Assembly: GCA_965247225.1 (NCBI GenBank)
Contig: CBDFGT010000006.1
Location: 1-58,093 of the forward strand
Origin: CBDFGT01 sp965247225
GTDB taxonomy: Bacteria > Pseudomonadota > Alphaproteobacteria > Rhizobiales > Rhizobiaceae
Length of the DNA stretch: 58,093 nucleotides
Direction: 5' to 3'
Below, piece by piece: positions 34,794-42,575 of the stretch; position 1 is the first letter of the stretch; every line of letters begins with the position of its first letter. Position numbers and translations under genes: made by a program. Under the pieces are notes generated by a model. The model did no database searches, was not told the DNA's origin, and saw only the letters and a list, made by a program, of their open reading frames with translations.

Positions 34794-36724
34794 TGAAGGA
34801 TCCTGGTGGCGGATGAGCCGTTCGCCTCGCTGCCGGTGCAGGAAGAAAAATCCAGATTGGCATATTCGTAAATGCTGAGATAACCAGCCACGATCTGGAA
34901 GCAACCGCCATCAGGGCGGGCGACTTTCTGCCTTCTGTAAATGGAAACAGACGTGTTCGGAACATAGATAATGCCTGCCATGGTATCGGTGCCCGCTGTG
35001 GTCCGGTTGAGATTGAATGCCCCGCCGTAAACAACAAACAGGATGTTCTGGTAGCCGTAATCAGGGTTCACGCCTGTCGGGGCTGTGGCCGTCAATGTAC
35101 CCTCCTCATAGAAGTAGGATGTGCCCCCGTTGAACGCGATTGTAGTGCCGATAGCCTCGAAATGATCGGCGAGCATGGCAAACGATCCGCCTGAAAAAAA
35201 CATCGAGCTGCCGCCGGATGTTGCAGATCCTCCCTTGCCAAACGTGATCTGTGTTCCATTGAAGCTTGCACTGCCGCCATAAAAGTTCATGTTGCCCATG
35301 CCGAAGCTGGTTTGTGATTCAGCATTCAGGGACAATGAGCCACCTTGAAACTCGAAGGGTCCGTTGCCAAATTCCAGACTGCCTTTGACATTGTAAATCG
35401 AGCCGCCGTAAAAATAGAATGGCCCGTCAGCAAATGTCATGGTGCCGGTTGATGCATTGCTCATGCTGCCGCCCCATAGGTAGAAAGGGCCATTGCCAAA
35501 TGCGAGCTTGCCACTGCCATTGGCTACGCTTCCACCATCAAGGTAAAATGGACCATTGCCTAGAGTGAGGTTGCCTGAGGCGTTGTTGATGCCTGCCTTG
35601 AAAATGTAGCGCGCATTTCCCGATTCCATTGTGCCTGTACTGTTGTCCAGGTTCGATTTGAAAACAAAGGTGACGTTGGCACCCTCGGCAATTTCAAATA
35701 CTGTTCTGGATCCGGCTGCATTCGTGACCGTGCCAGCGAATGTATAGCAGCCTGAATTGAAGATCAGCCTGTTGTTTCCGTTGAGCGTCAGCGAACCGGA
35801 TAATGTGACTGGTGCGGTGCATGTGGGATCCGCACTGCCACTGCCATTGAAGGTGAGACTGGAATTTGTGACGGATACGGTTCCGTACCTGGTTGATGAT
35901 GACAGTGTTGCTGTCGTGTTGGAATATGTTTTGTCCATGCCTGATGGTGTGGCAGGATTGATGTAAGCCGTTGGCGAAATCGTGCCATAGGACCATCCAT
36001 TTCTCATTCCGTTCAGCCGGGTCTTGATGGCCTGTATCCTGCTGTCGGATGCCAGGCTGTCGGTGGCGGGTTTGTTGTAGGTAAAGCTGTCCAGTGCCGG
36101 TGTCATGCGCGCACTTGAACAAATGTATGGTTTTTGCTGTTCGGCGGTTCTGTTGACCTCAGCCTTGTTGACTGCAGCGGAGGCTGCGCCGCAGACATAG
36201 AGATAGGAGGCTGAGGCAATGGTGCAGCCACTGCCGGTGACGACGCTATAGTCGTAGATATGGACAGGACCAGCGTTCGAGCGAATACAGTCTCCGGCGA
36301 CGGTTTGGGAAACACTGGCCCAGGACGCACCTTGCAATGCCACGGTTTTTGCGGTCGACAGAATGTTCTGGAAGAGAAGGGGACGGTCCTGGTCAATCTT
36401 GGTTACCAGTGCCAGCTTTGTATTGTCTTTGGGCGACGGTGCGGTTCGCGTTGTGACTTCCGAGGCGGAATAGCCGTTGATTTCCGCCAGGTTGACAGCG
36501 GTTGCAATGGCCATGGCGCTGGGCGTCGTTCCTGAAACCGGAGAGGGTGTGCTGGCCGCAGCGAGATTGGCAATATCAGCGGTGCGCTGTGCTTTCAGTT
36601 TGGCCAGATAAATGTCTGATGCATTCAGTGCGAAAGCCGCAACCATGACCATGAGGACGATGAAAAGCGCCGACATGATGCTCACACTGCCTTTTTTATC
36701 CTTTGCAAATCTTGCAATATACAT
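34790..36724 (-). CDS. TadG-like protein with beta-solenoid-type repeats
   Basis: A 644-residue protein. The start (MYIARFAKDKKGSVSIMSAL then FIVLMVMVAAFALNASDIYL) is a TadG-type leader and helix, followed by KLKAQRTADIANLAAAS. Instead of the von Willebrand A domain of many rhizobial TadG proteins, residues about 362-515 contain about seven copies of a 21-22-residue unit, consensus xxFGNGPFYxxGGSxxxxxG. FGNGPFYLWGG starts at 409, ADGPFYFYGG near 432, GNGPFEFQGG near 453. Period and Gly/aromatic pattern suggest a right-handed beta-helix, as in adhesins. The final 100 residues hold four Cys. First gene of the operon; role as pilus tip or surface adhesin is inferred. Confidence 0.85.
   Translation of the reverse strand: MYIARFAKDKKGSVSIMSALFIVLMVMVAAFALNASDIYLAKLKAQRTADIANLAAASTPSPVSGTTPSAMAIATAVNLAEINGYSASEVTTRTAPSPKDNTKLALVTKIDQDRPLLFQNILSTAKTVALQGASWASVSQTVAGDCIRSNAGPVHIYDYSVVTGSGCTIASASYLYVCGAASAAVNKAEVNRTAEQQKPYICSSARMTPALDSFTYNKPATDSLASDSRIQAIKTRLNGMRNGWSYGTISPTAYINPATPSGMDKTYSNTTATLSSSTRYGTVSVTNSSLTFNGSGSADPTCTAPVTLSGSLTLNGNNRLIFNSGCYTFAGTVTNAAGSRTVFEIAEGANVTFVFKSNLDNSTGTMESGNARYIFKAGINNASGNLTLGNGPFYLDGGSVANGSGKLAFGNGPFYLWGGSMSNASTGTMTFADGPFYFYGGSIYNVKGSLEFGNGPFEFQGGSLSLNAESQTSFGMGNMNFYGGSASFNGTQITFGKGGSATSGGSSMFFSGGSFAMLADHFEAIGTTIAFNGGTSYFYEEGTLTATAPTGVNPDYGYQNILFVVYGGAFNLNRTTAGTDTMAGIIYVPNTSVSIYRRQKVARPDGGCFQIVAGYLSIYEYANLDFSSCTGSEANGSSATRILQ
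35180..35641 (-). repeat. Coding repeats, 21-22-residue units in the TadG-like gene
   Basis: Repeat cores (G-x-G-x-x-F-Y-type) begin at residues near 367, 389, 410, 432, 453, 475 and 496, giving spacings that alternate between 22 and 21. Units differ in DNA sequence, so they are old duplications kept by selection on the protein, not recent slippage. Confidence 0.85.
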
Positions 36725-36940
36725 ATTATTCTCAATTCATTACGGCATTTTTTCAATTTCGCATATGAAAATTAACCCAAGGTTTAAAGGGAATGGTTCT
36801 GTTTGAAATTTTTGAAGTTCGTTTCATGCCCATATTTGTAACCGGTTTTCTTTTCGGTATTTTTTCTGTAAAATTTGATGGCGTGGCATGGCATGATGAG
36901 ATGTTCAGTGCGTGTCAGAAAAAGATGGGGTTGAGTGCGC

Positions 36941-38638
36941 ATGGCAGTTATCGGCATTGACCTTGGAACCACCAATTCCGCGCTGGGCGTTTTCAGGGAC
37001 GGCAAGGCCGTGCTGGTAGAAAATGCGTTTGGCCGCTTTCTGACACCTTCCGCAGTGGCTGTGGATGACCGCGGCGACATTCTTGTCGGGGCAGCCGCGC
37101 GGGAAATGGAGGCCATGCATCCGCATCGCTGCGTTTCCTCGTTCAAACGCTGGATGGGTACGGACCGCACGGTAACCCTGTCGGGAAAACCCTTTCGGGC
37201 AGAAGAACTGTCGGCGCTGGTGCTGCGGTCATTGATGGCTGACTTTCAGGCACGTTACAACGAAACGATCCGTGATGCGGTGATTTCCTGTCCGGCCTAT
37301 TTCAACGATATGCAGCGCAAGGCCACGATCCATGCTGCAAAGCTTGCCGGACTGAAAGTGGAGCGTCTGATCAACGAGCCGACAGCCGCAGTTCTGGCCT
37401 ACGGGCTGGAGACGGCGGAAGAAGGGCGTTTTCTGGTGTTTGATCTGGGTGGCGGCACATTTGATGTGTCGATCCTGCACAAGTTTGACGGCATTTTTGA
37501 AGTGCGGGCAAGCTCCGGCGACAATTTTCTCGGAGGCGATGATTTCACGACCATTGCTGCAAAAATGGTGGCCCGCAAACACGGGCTGGATTTTGGTTCC
37601 CTGTCCGCGCATGACCGTGCCCGTCTTGTCCGGATTGCCGAGGGGATCAAGACCAGTCTGACCTCCAGGCCGGATATTGCCTATCATGTGCCGTTGTCGG
37701 GCGGTGATTTCAACGGCGTTTTGACGCGCGACCAGTTTGAAGCGGAATGCGCCGATCTTCTGCGCCGGTTGCGTGCGCCGCTGGAGCGCACGATCCGCGA
37801 TTCGGTGCTGCGGCCTGCCGAGCTTGATGCCATTGTGCTGGTGGGCGGGGCAACGCGCATGCCGATGATCCGGCAGATGGTGGCACGGCTGTTTGGCAAA
37901 CTGCCGTTTGTGACCATCAACCCGGATGAGGTTGTGGCCCGCGGTGCGACAGTACAGGCAGCCCTGAAAGCCCGTGATGCGTCTGTGGAAGATGTGATGC
38001 TGACCGATGTCTGCCCGTTTACGCTGGGGATTGCCAGCCAGCGCAAACGGCCTGACGGCAAGGGGGAAATGATGGTGACCCCGATCATTCAGCGCAATGC
38101 GATGATCCCGATCAGCCGTCACGATGTGTTTACCACCGTTGACGACAACCAGAGCCAGATCAGGGTTATGGTGTTCCAGGGCGAGAATCTGAAACCTGAG
38201 CACAATGTGCATATCGGATCTCTGGATGTGGCCGTGCCGAAGAAGCCTGCCGGACAGGAAGCCATTGATGTGCGCTTCACCTATGATGTGAACGGTTCCA
38301 TGGAAGTGGAGGTCAAGGTGGTGTCGACCGGCCTGACGAAAAAAACCATTTTCAGCAATACATCAGGGCTTTCCGAAAGCGAGCTGGAAAAGCGGTTTAC
38401 GGCCCTGAACCAGTTGAAGATGGCACCGCGGGAACAGCAGGAAAACCGGGAACTTCTGGCACGGGCAGAGCGGCTCTATGCCGAGGCTTCGGGCGAGAAC
38501 CGTCCGCTGATCGCGCAGGCCATCCTGACCTTTACAGCGGATATAGAGGATCAGAGGCAGCGCGCGCCGGACCTTGCCCGCAAGACATTTCGCGGGCTTC
38601 TCGACCGGCTTGAACAGTTCCCGTTTCATCAGGATTGA
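36941..38638 (+). CDS. hscC: Hsp70-family chaperone HscC
   Basis: A 565-residue short Hsp70. The ATPase domain has VIGIDLGTTNSALGVF, INEPTAAVLAYGL, FDLGGGTFDVSIL and VLVGGATRMPMI. The substrate-binding domain (from about residue 365, TDVCPFTLGIASQ) is present, but the C-terminal lid is shortened, as in HscC compared with DnaK (about 640 residues). A dedicated J-like protein gene follows 6 bp later, the arrangement known for hscC with its J partners. ATG 36941 is preferred over GTG 36935. The clients are unknown; the neighbouring secreted pilins are one guess. Confidence 0.93.
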   Translation: MAVIGIDLGTTNSALGVFRDGKAVLVENAFGRFLTPSAVAVDDRGDILVGAAAREMEAMHPHRCVSSFKRWMGTDRTVTLSGKPFRAEELSALVLRSLMADFQARYNETIRDAVISCPAYFNDMQRKATIHAAKLAGLKVERLINEPTAAVLAYGLETAEEGRFLVFDLGGGTFDVSILHKFDGIFEVRASSGDNFLGGDDFTTIAAKMVARKHGLDFGSLSAHDRARLVRIAEGIKTSLTSRPDIAYHVPLSGGDFNGVLTRDQFEAECADLLRRLRAPLERTIRDSVLRPAELDAIVLVGGATRMPMIRQMVARLFGKLPFVTINPDEVVARGATVQAALKARDASVEDVMLTDVCPFTLGIASQRKRPDGKGEMMVTPIIQRNAMIPISRHDVFTTVDDNQSQIRVMVFQGENLKPEHNVHIGSLDVAVPKKPAGQEAIDVRFTYDVNGSMEVEVKVVSTGLTKKTIFSNTSGLSESELEKRFTALNQLKMAPREQQENRELLARAERLYAEASGENRPLIAQAILTFTADIEDQRQRAPDLARKTFRGLLDRLEQFPFHQD

Positions 38639-38643
38639 CGGGG

Positions 38644-39933
38644 ATGGAAGGCTATCCCTGGACTGTTCTCAATATTGCGCCCACAACAGATGAACGGGCT
38701 ATCCGCAAGGCCTATGCGGCGCTTTTGAAACGTAACCGGCCGGATGAGGCACCCGAAGTGTTTCAGGCCCTGGTCAGGGCACGTGACATGGCGCTGAAAC
38801 TGGCGCAGGACCAAGGCCAGGGCGCGGCGGGGCCGCAAGCAGCAACGCCCGGACCGACCGTGTTTGAAGTGACTGATCTGCAGAGGCTTTTTCCGGATGT
38901 TGCCGGACGAGAGGTGCCAAGGCCTCTTTCTTCTGTTCCGGAACCGAAAAAGCCCCGTGTCAGAACGGCCTCCGGTTTTCAGGCCGTTCCACGAACCGAT
39001 CTGAATGATATCGTGACGATGCTGGATGCGCTCGCCATGCCCGGCGCTGACACTTCGCTCAAAATGCGGTGGAGCAAGATCTTTGACCAGGCGGAGCTGG
39101 CACCCCTCGAACTGCACGAAACGATCATGGCGCAGATCCTCTGCCGGCTTGTCGCCGACCTGCGCCGGCATGTGGGCGATCTGCCGGAAGCTGGCCTGTT
39201 TGCACGACAGGATGATGACCTCCTCGCCAGTACGACCTTCAGGGGCTATGATGCCGTACTGGCCGATTTTGAACGGCGGTTTCAAATTCTGAATGAAGAC
39301 CGGGTTTTGCAGCGTTATCTCCATGATCATGATGCGCTTTACCTGACCGATGCCCTTTCGCAGGCAACGGGACGAACGCCGGCGTTCTCCGCGCAACTGC
39401 TGTCTGCACAGGCAAGCCGCCTCAACGCAATTCCGTTGATTGATCCTGATTTCGTGACCGCAGCCTTCGGGGACGATCCAAAGATACTGGATTTCTATCA
39501 GCGCTGCCGCCTGCGCGGCACCTATGAAATATTGTTCTCATGGATGGCGCTGCTGGTTCCCTTCGTCTGGGCGCTCTATTACCGGCTGACCGGGCTTGCC
39601 TGGCTGTTTGGCACCCTGATTGCCACAATGACCTCTATCGCCGTTCTCCGTCATTTCGGGCTGAACACACAGATTGATGACATTGTGCCGGCTGTTTACG
39701 GAGCGGTGACGCTTGCGTGCGCGTTTCAGTCCGGGCGCTTGCGGATACAGGAGTTTGCCCGGTCTGTTGTCCGCATCCAGGCGAAGGACGGGTCGCATCA
39801 GGATCATGTGGCCAAAGCGGCAAGGGCAGCAAGGCCCAGCCCGATTGCATCCTTTCTGGGTGTCCTGTTCCTGGGAGCATGCTGCTATATTGCCGTGCTT
39901 TACGGGCTGGTTCTGGATGTGGTGCCACTATAA
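38644..39933 (+). CDS. J-like membrane protein, HscC partner
   Basis: A 429-residue protein with an N-terminal J-like domain (YPWTVLNIAPTTDERAIRKA, YAALLKRNRPDEAPEVFQAL). The invariant HPD tripeptide is replaced by RPD, as in several HscC-linked J proteins. A cytoplasmic middle domain (about residues 115-295) is unrecognised. Four hydrophobic segments follow (ILFSWMALLVPFVWALYY, GLAWLFGTLIATMTSIAVL, IVPAVYGAVTLACAF, SFLGVLFLGACCYIAVLYG). Start at ATG 38644 with AGGA nine bases upstream; TTG 38635 overlaps the hscC stop. It probably brings HscC to the membrane. Confidence 0.82.
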   Translation: MEGYPWTVLNIAPTTDERAIRKAYAALLKRNRPDEAPEVFQALVRARDMALKLAQDQGQGAAGPQAATPGPTVFEVTDLQRLFPDVAGREVPRPLSSVPEPKKPRVRTASGFQAVPRTDLNDIVTMLDALAMPGADTSLKMRWSKIFDQAELAPLELHETIMAQILCRLVADLRRHVGDLPEAGLFARQDDDLLASTTFRGYDAVLADFERRFQILNEDRVLQRYLHDHDALYLTDALSQATGRTPAFSAQLLSAQASRLNAIPLIDPDFVTAAFGDDPKILDFYQRCRLRGTYEILFSWMALLVPFVWALYYRLTGLAWLFGTLIATMTSIAVLRHFGLNTQIDDIVPAVYGAVTLACAFQSGRLRIQEFARSVVRIQAKDGSHQDHVAKAARAARPSPIASFLGVLFLGACCYIAVLYGLVLDVVPL

Positions 39934-39955
39934 TGGCGTGCTGCCTGTTTTTTCG

Positions 39956-39984
39956 TTGGCTTTCCGCCTTGGCCCCGGTTAAGA
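39956..39984 (+). promoter_or_regulatory. Promoter of rnpB
   Basis: TTGGCT, exactly 17 bp, TTAAGA. The expected start point six to eight bases later coincides with the 5' strand of the RNase P RNA P1 helix, which supports the call. Confidence 0.65.
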
Positions 39985-39987
39985 GAC

Positions 39988-40391
39988 GCTAGCCAGTTGG
40001 CCGGGCAGCCGCGCCCTATCAATGTCGAAAGACGATAGGGTGAGGAAAGTCCGGGCTCCACGGAAATACGGTGCCGGATAACGTCCGGCGGGGGTGACCC
40101 CAGGGAAAGTGCCACAGAAAGCAAACCGCCGGAACCTGTTCCGGTCAGGGTGAAAGGGTGGGGTAAGAGCCCACCGCATGCATGGCAACATGGATGGCAA
40201 GGCAAACCCCACCGGGAGCAAAACCGAATAGGGATGACGCGGTTTCACGCAAGTGCGACCAGCCTGTTTCCGGGCCTGTCATCCGGGTGGGTTGCGCGAG
40301 GCAGCATGCAAATGCTGTCCCAGATGAATGGCTGCCACGTCCTGATGCAAGTCAGGGCCTTACAGAACCCGGCTTACAGGCCAACTGGTCA
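39988..40391 (+). ncRNA. rnpB: RNase P RNA, bacterial type A
   Basis: The catalytic RNA of RNase P, which trims tRNA 5' leaders. Diagnostic parts: GAGGAAAGTCCGGGCTCC near the 5' end (core P4 strand), ACAGAAAGCAAACCGCC, GGTAAGAGCCCACCGC, and ACAGAACCCGGCTTACAGGC near the 3' end. The ends are set by the P1 helix, CCAGTTGGCC (39993-40002) pairing with GGCCAACTGG (40379-40388). Overall length of about 400 nt suits alphaproteobacteria. A T-run at 40425-40430 after GGTCGGGC may help terminate it. Confidence 0.96.
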
Positions 40392-40600
40392 ATTCCTGTG
40401 TCCCTTCCCCTTGAGCGGTCGGGCTTTTTTGAAAGGATGCGCGTTTTGCCAATCTGATTTGCCGGGCCGGTTCACATGCGGTCTGTTGTGTGTTCTGCAG
40501 CTCTCTTGATGCATGTCCATCTGCGTTCAGGTGTATTGCTGCCAGGACGGATGGTAATTTCCTCAAGAAGACGCCCATGCTGCGGCCCCTGAAATCATGG

Positions 40601-40627
40601 TGAAATCCCGGTAGTGCAGGGATTTCA
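40601..40627 (-). terminator. Hairpin at the ldhA 3' end
   Basis: TGAAATCCC, 9-base loop, GGGATTTCA: a perfect 9-bp stem overlapping the ldhA stop codon and running just beyond it on the minus strand. No T-run follows. Confidence 0.55.
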
Positions 40628-41608
40628 GGTCACCGCGTGGAGCGGCTTGCCGGTTTCTTCAAAGCAGGTGATGTTGCCAATCGTGGTTTCGGCAATGGTT
40701 TTCAGGGCTTCTTGCGTGAAAAAGCCCTGATGGCCTGTGACCAGCACATTGCGGAACATCAACAGGCGCTCGAACACATCGTCGCCGATGATCTGGTTGG
40801 ATTTGTTCTCAAAAAACAGATTGGCCTCTTCTTCATAGACATCCAGGCCCAGATAGCCGATGGCCCCGGTTTTCAGACCTTCGGTGACAGCCAGGGTATC
40901 CACCAGCCCTCCACGGCTGGTGTTGATCAGCATGACACCGGGCTTCATCAGGGCAATGGAACCGGCATTGATCAGATAGTGGGTATCCGGTGTCAGCGGG
41001 CAGTGCAGGGAAACGATATCAGATTGCGCCAGCAGATCCTCAAGAGAAACAAAATGCAGTTCAGGGCGGGCGTCTGCTGCCGGAAAGGGATCATAAACCA
41101 GAACGCGGCAGCCGAAACCCAGCATGATCCCGGCAACGGCCAGTCCAATCCGGCCACCACCCACAATGCCGACCGTGCGGCCATGCAAATTGAAGCCCAT
41201 CATACCGTCAAGTGCAAAATTGCCTTCCCGGACCCGGTTATAGGCGCGCGGTATATTGCGGTTCAACGCCAGAATCAGGGCCACCGTATGTTCGGCCACA
41301 GCCAGCGGCGAATAGGCGGGTACATGGGCTACCAAAATGTCCTGATGCGCTGCCGCCTGCAGATCCACATTGTTATAGCCTGCAGATCGCAGGGCGATGA
41401 GCCGGACGCCCAGATCCCTGAACATCCCTATGACCGCAGCGTCGATCTGGTCGTTGACAAAAGCACAGACACATGTGCTGCCCGTGGCCAGTACAGCCGT
41501 TGCCGCCGACAGCCGGGCTTCGAGAAAGTTCAGCCTGTGCCGGCCAGGTTCCGGCCCGTTCAGATATTCCCGGTCATAAGGCTTGGTGCTGAAAACTGCG
41601 ACGTCCAT
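40625..41608 (-). CDS. ldhA: D-lactate dehydrogenase, NAD-dependent
   Basis: A 327-residue D-2-hydroxyacid dehydrogenase that reduces pyruvate to D-lactate in fermentation. The NAD loop is TVGIVGGGRIGLAVAG; catalytic residues are Arg in LINTSRGGLVDT, Glu in LGLDVYEEEANLFFE, and His in VLVTGHQGFFT. IALRSAGYNNVDL and HVPAYSPLAVAEHTVALIL are typical of LdhA. ATG 41608 follows AGGAG; upstream in-frame codons run through a regulatory repeat and were rejected. Divergent from mraZ, with a 511-bp gap. Its upstream region has a 10-bp tandem repeat resembling MraZ boxes. Confidence 0.93.
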   Translation of the reverse strand: MDVAVFSTKPYDREYLNGPEPGRHRLNFLEARLSAATAVLATGSTCVCAFVNDQIDAAVIGMFRDLGVRLIALRSAGYNNVDLQAAAHQDILVAHVPAYSPLAVAEHTVALILALNRNIPRAYNRVREGNFALDGMMGFNLHGRTVGIVGGGRIGLAVAGIMLGFGCRVLVYDPFPAADARPELHFVSLEDLLAQSDIVSLHCPLTPDTHYLINAGSIALMKPGVMLINTSRGGLVDTLAVTEGLKTGAIGYLGLDVYEEEANLFFENKSNQIIGDDVFERLLMFRNVLVTGHQGFFTQEALKTIAETTIGNITCFEETGKPLHAVT

Positions 41609-41654
41609 AACGTTCTCCTGCCAATGTGCGCGCACTGTTGCACACGGAATTGCT

Positions 41655-41684
41655 GATATCCAATGATATCCAATGATATCCAGC
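41655..41684. repeat. Three tandem GATATCCAAT units upstream of ldhA
   Basis: GATATCCAAT, GATATCCAAT, GATATCCAGC, exactly 10 bp each, 47-76 bp before the ldhA start. TCCA(A/G) at 10-bp period with TGATA spacers differs from the mraZ operator (TCCCA-TGATA-TCCCA) at one base per box. Confidence 0.8.
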
Positions 41685-41908
41685 CATACAGGTTTCGTGC
41701 CACTTGGCCGCACCGGGCAAGACTGATCGTGTCCGGGCTTTCTGTGCCCAAAAATGTTCCGAACAGACACTGTCTGAATATCTTGAAATCAATCGCTGTT
41801 TTGCGGCCTTGCGTACCGGTCCATGGCCTCCAGGCCCGTCTTCCTAACCTTTCGTTAAGATTAACAGCTTATAAAGGTTTGAGCGGGAGCGGTCCCGAAT
41901 TTTGGAAA

Positions 41909-41943
41909 TCCCATTGACGCCCATATGGTCCCATGATATCCCA
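41909..41943 (+). promoter_or_regulatory. mraZ promoter with four MraZ boxes
   Basis: TCCCA (41909), GCCCA (41919), TCCCA (41929), TCCCA (41939), each separated by five bases. On the other strand they are TGGG-type repeats, the known MraZ operator. A core promoter, TTGACG-N17-TATCCC (41914-41942), lies inside the array, so MraZ binding would block it. The transcript would have a leader of about 170 nt. Confidence 0.85.
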
Positions 41944-41997
41944 AAAATGCACATGCCGGGAGCCTCTTGAAGCTCCGTTCCTGCAAGGCCCAGATGA

Positions 41998-42088
41998 CCG
42001 GATGATCCGGGATTGTGGGAATGATCACACGACCGGGCAGGCGACAGGGTATGGCATTTCACGTCTTTTTGCAGGCCGGATGATCCGG
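41998..42088. repeat. Two identical 13-bp palindromes in the mraZ leader
   Basis: CCGGATGATCCGG occurs at 41998-42010 and 42076-42088, 78 bp apart, both in the untranslated leader of mraZ. Each is self-complementary around one central base. Possible operator or RNA structure. Confidence 0.7.
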
Positions 42089-42119
42089 CTTGAAATTCTG
42101 AAACAGGTTGTTCTGCGTC

Positions 42120-42575
42120 ATGAGCCGGTTTCTGTCCCATGCCACCCACCGTATCGATGCCAAGGGGCGGGTTTCCGTTCCTGCGCCGTTCCGGTCGGTT
42201 CTGGCCGAGCGCAACGTTCTGGAACTTTACTGTTTTCAGGATTTCGTGTTTCCGGCCATCAGCATCGGCGGGGTGGATCTGCTCGACCGTTTCGAGACGA
42301 ACATGGCCAGCGCGGACCCGTTTTCGCAGGAAGCCAATGCAATGTCGCTGCTGATTCACGGCGGCGGGGTTTTTATGAAGCTCGATGCCGAGGGCCGGTT
42401 GATGGTTACGGATTTTATCCGCGATTTCACGGGCATTACCACGGAGGTAACCTTTGTGGGCCGGGCGGACTACTTTCAATTATGGGCTCCCCCGGCCTTC
42501 GAGGCGATGCAGGGGCGGGCCAGGGAAGAGCAGAAGCAACGGCTTTCGCAGCCTTTCCGGAATGGAGCAGGATAA
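42120..42575 (+). CDS. mraZ: Transcriptional regulator MraZ
   Basis: A 151-residue protein with two MraZ/AbrB-like DNA-binding repeats (MSRFLSHATHRIDAKGRVSV then PAPFRSVL; and IHGGGVFMKLDAEGRLMVTD). MraZ forms a ring-shaped multimer and represses its own dcw operon by binding direct repeats upstream, which are visible here at 41909-41943. ATG 42120 gives the standard start; TTG 42108 is in frame but adds nothing conserved. The stop overlaps the rsmH start by one base (TAATG). Confidence 0.95.
   Translation: MSRFLSHATHRIDAKGRVSVPAPFRSVLAERNVLELYCFQDFVFPAISIGGVDLLDRFETNMASADPFSQEANAMSLLIHGGGVFMKLDAEGRLMVTDFIRDFTGITTEVTFVGRADYFQLWAPPAFEAMQGRAREEQKQRLSQPFRNGAG

Noticed and set aside
35180..35641. 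CRISPR-like or microsatellite array
   Set aside because: The repetition is at the protein level with diverged DNA, in frame within a long gene; there are no uniform direct repeats with spacers.
41933..42574. In-frame upstream extension of rsmH covering the mraZ region
   Set aside because: It lies in a different frame over mraZ, which is a clear conserved gene; RsmH motifs begin only after 42575.
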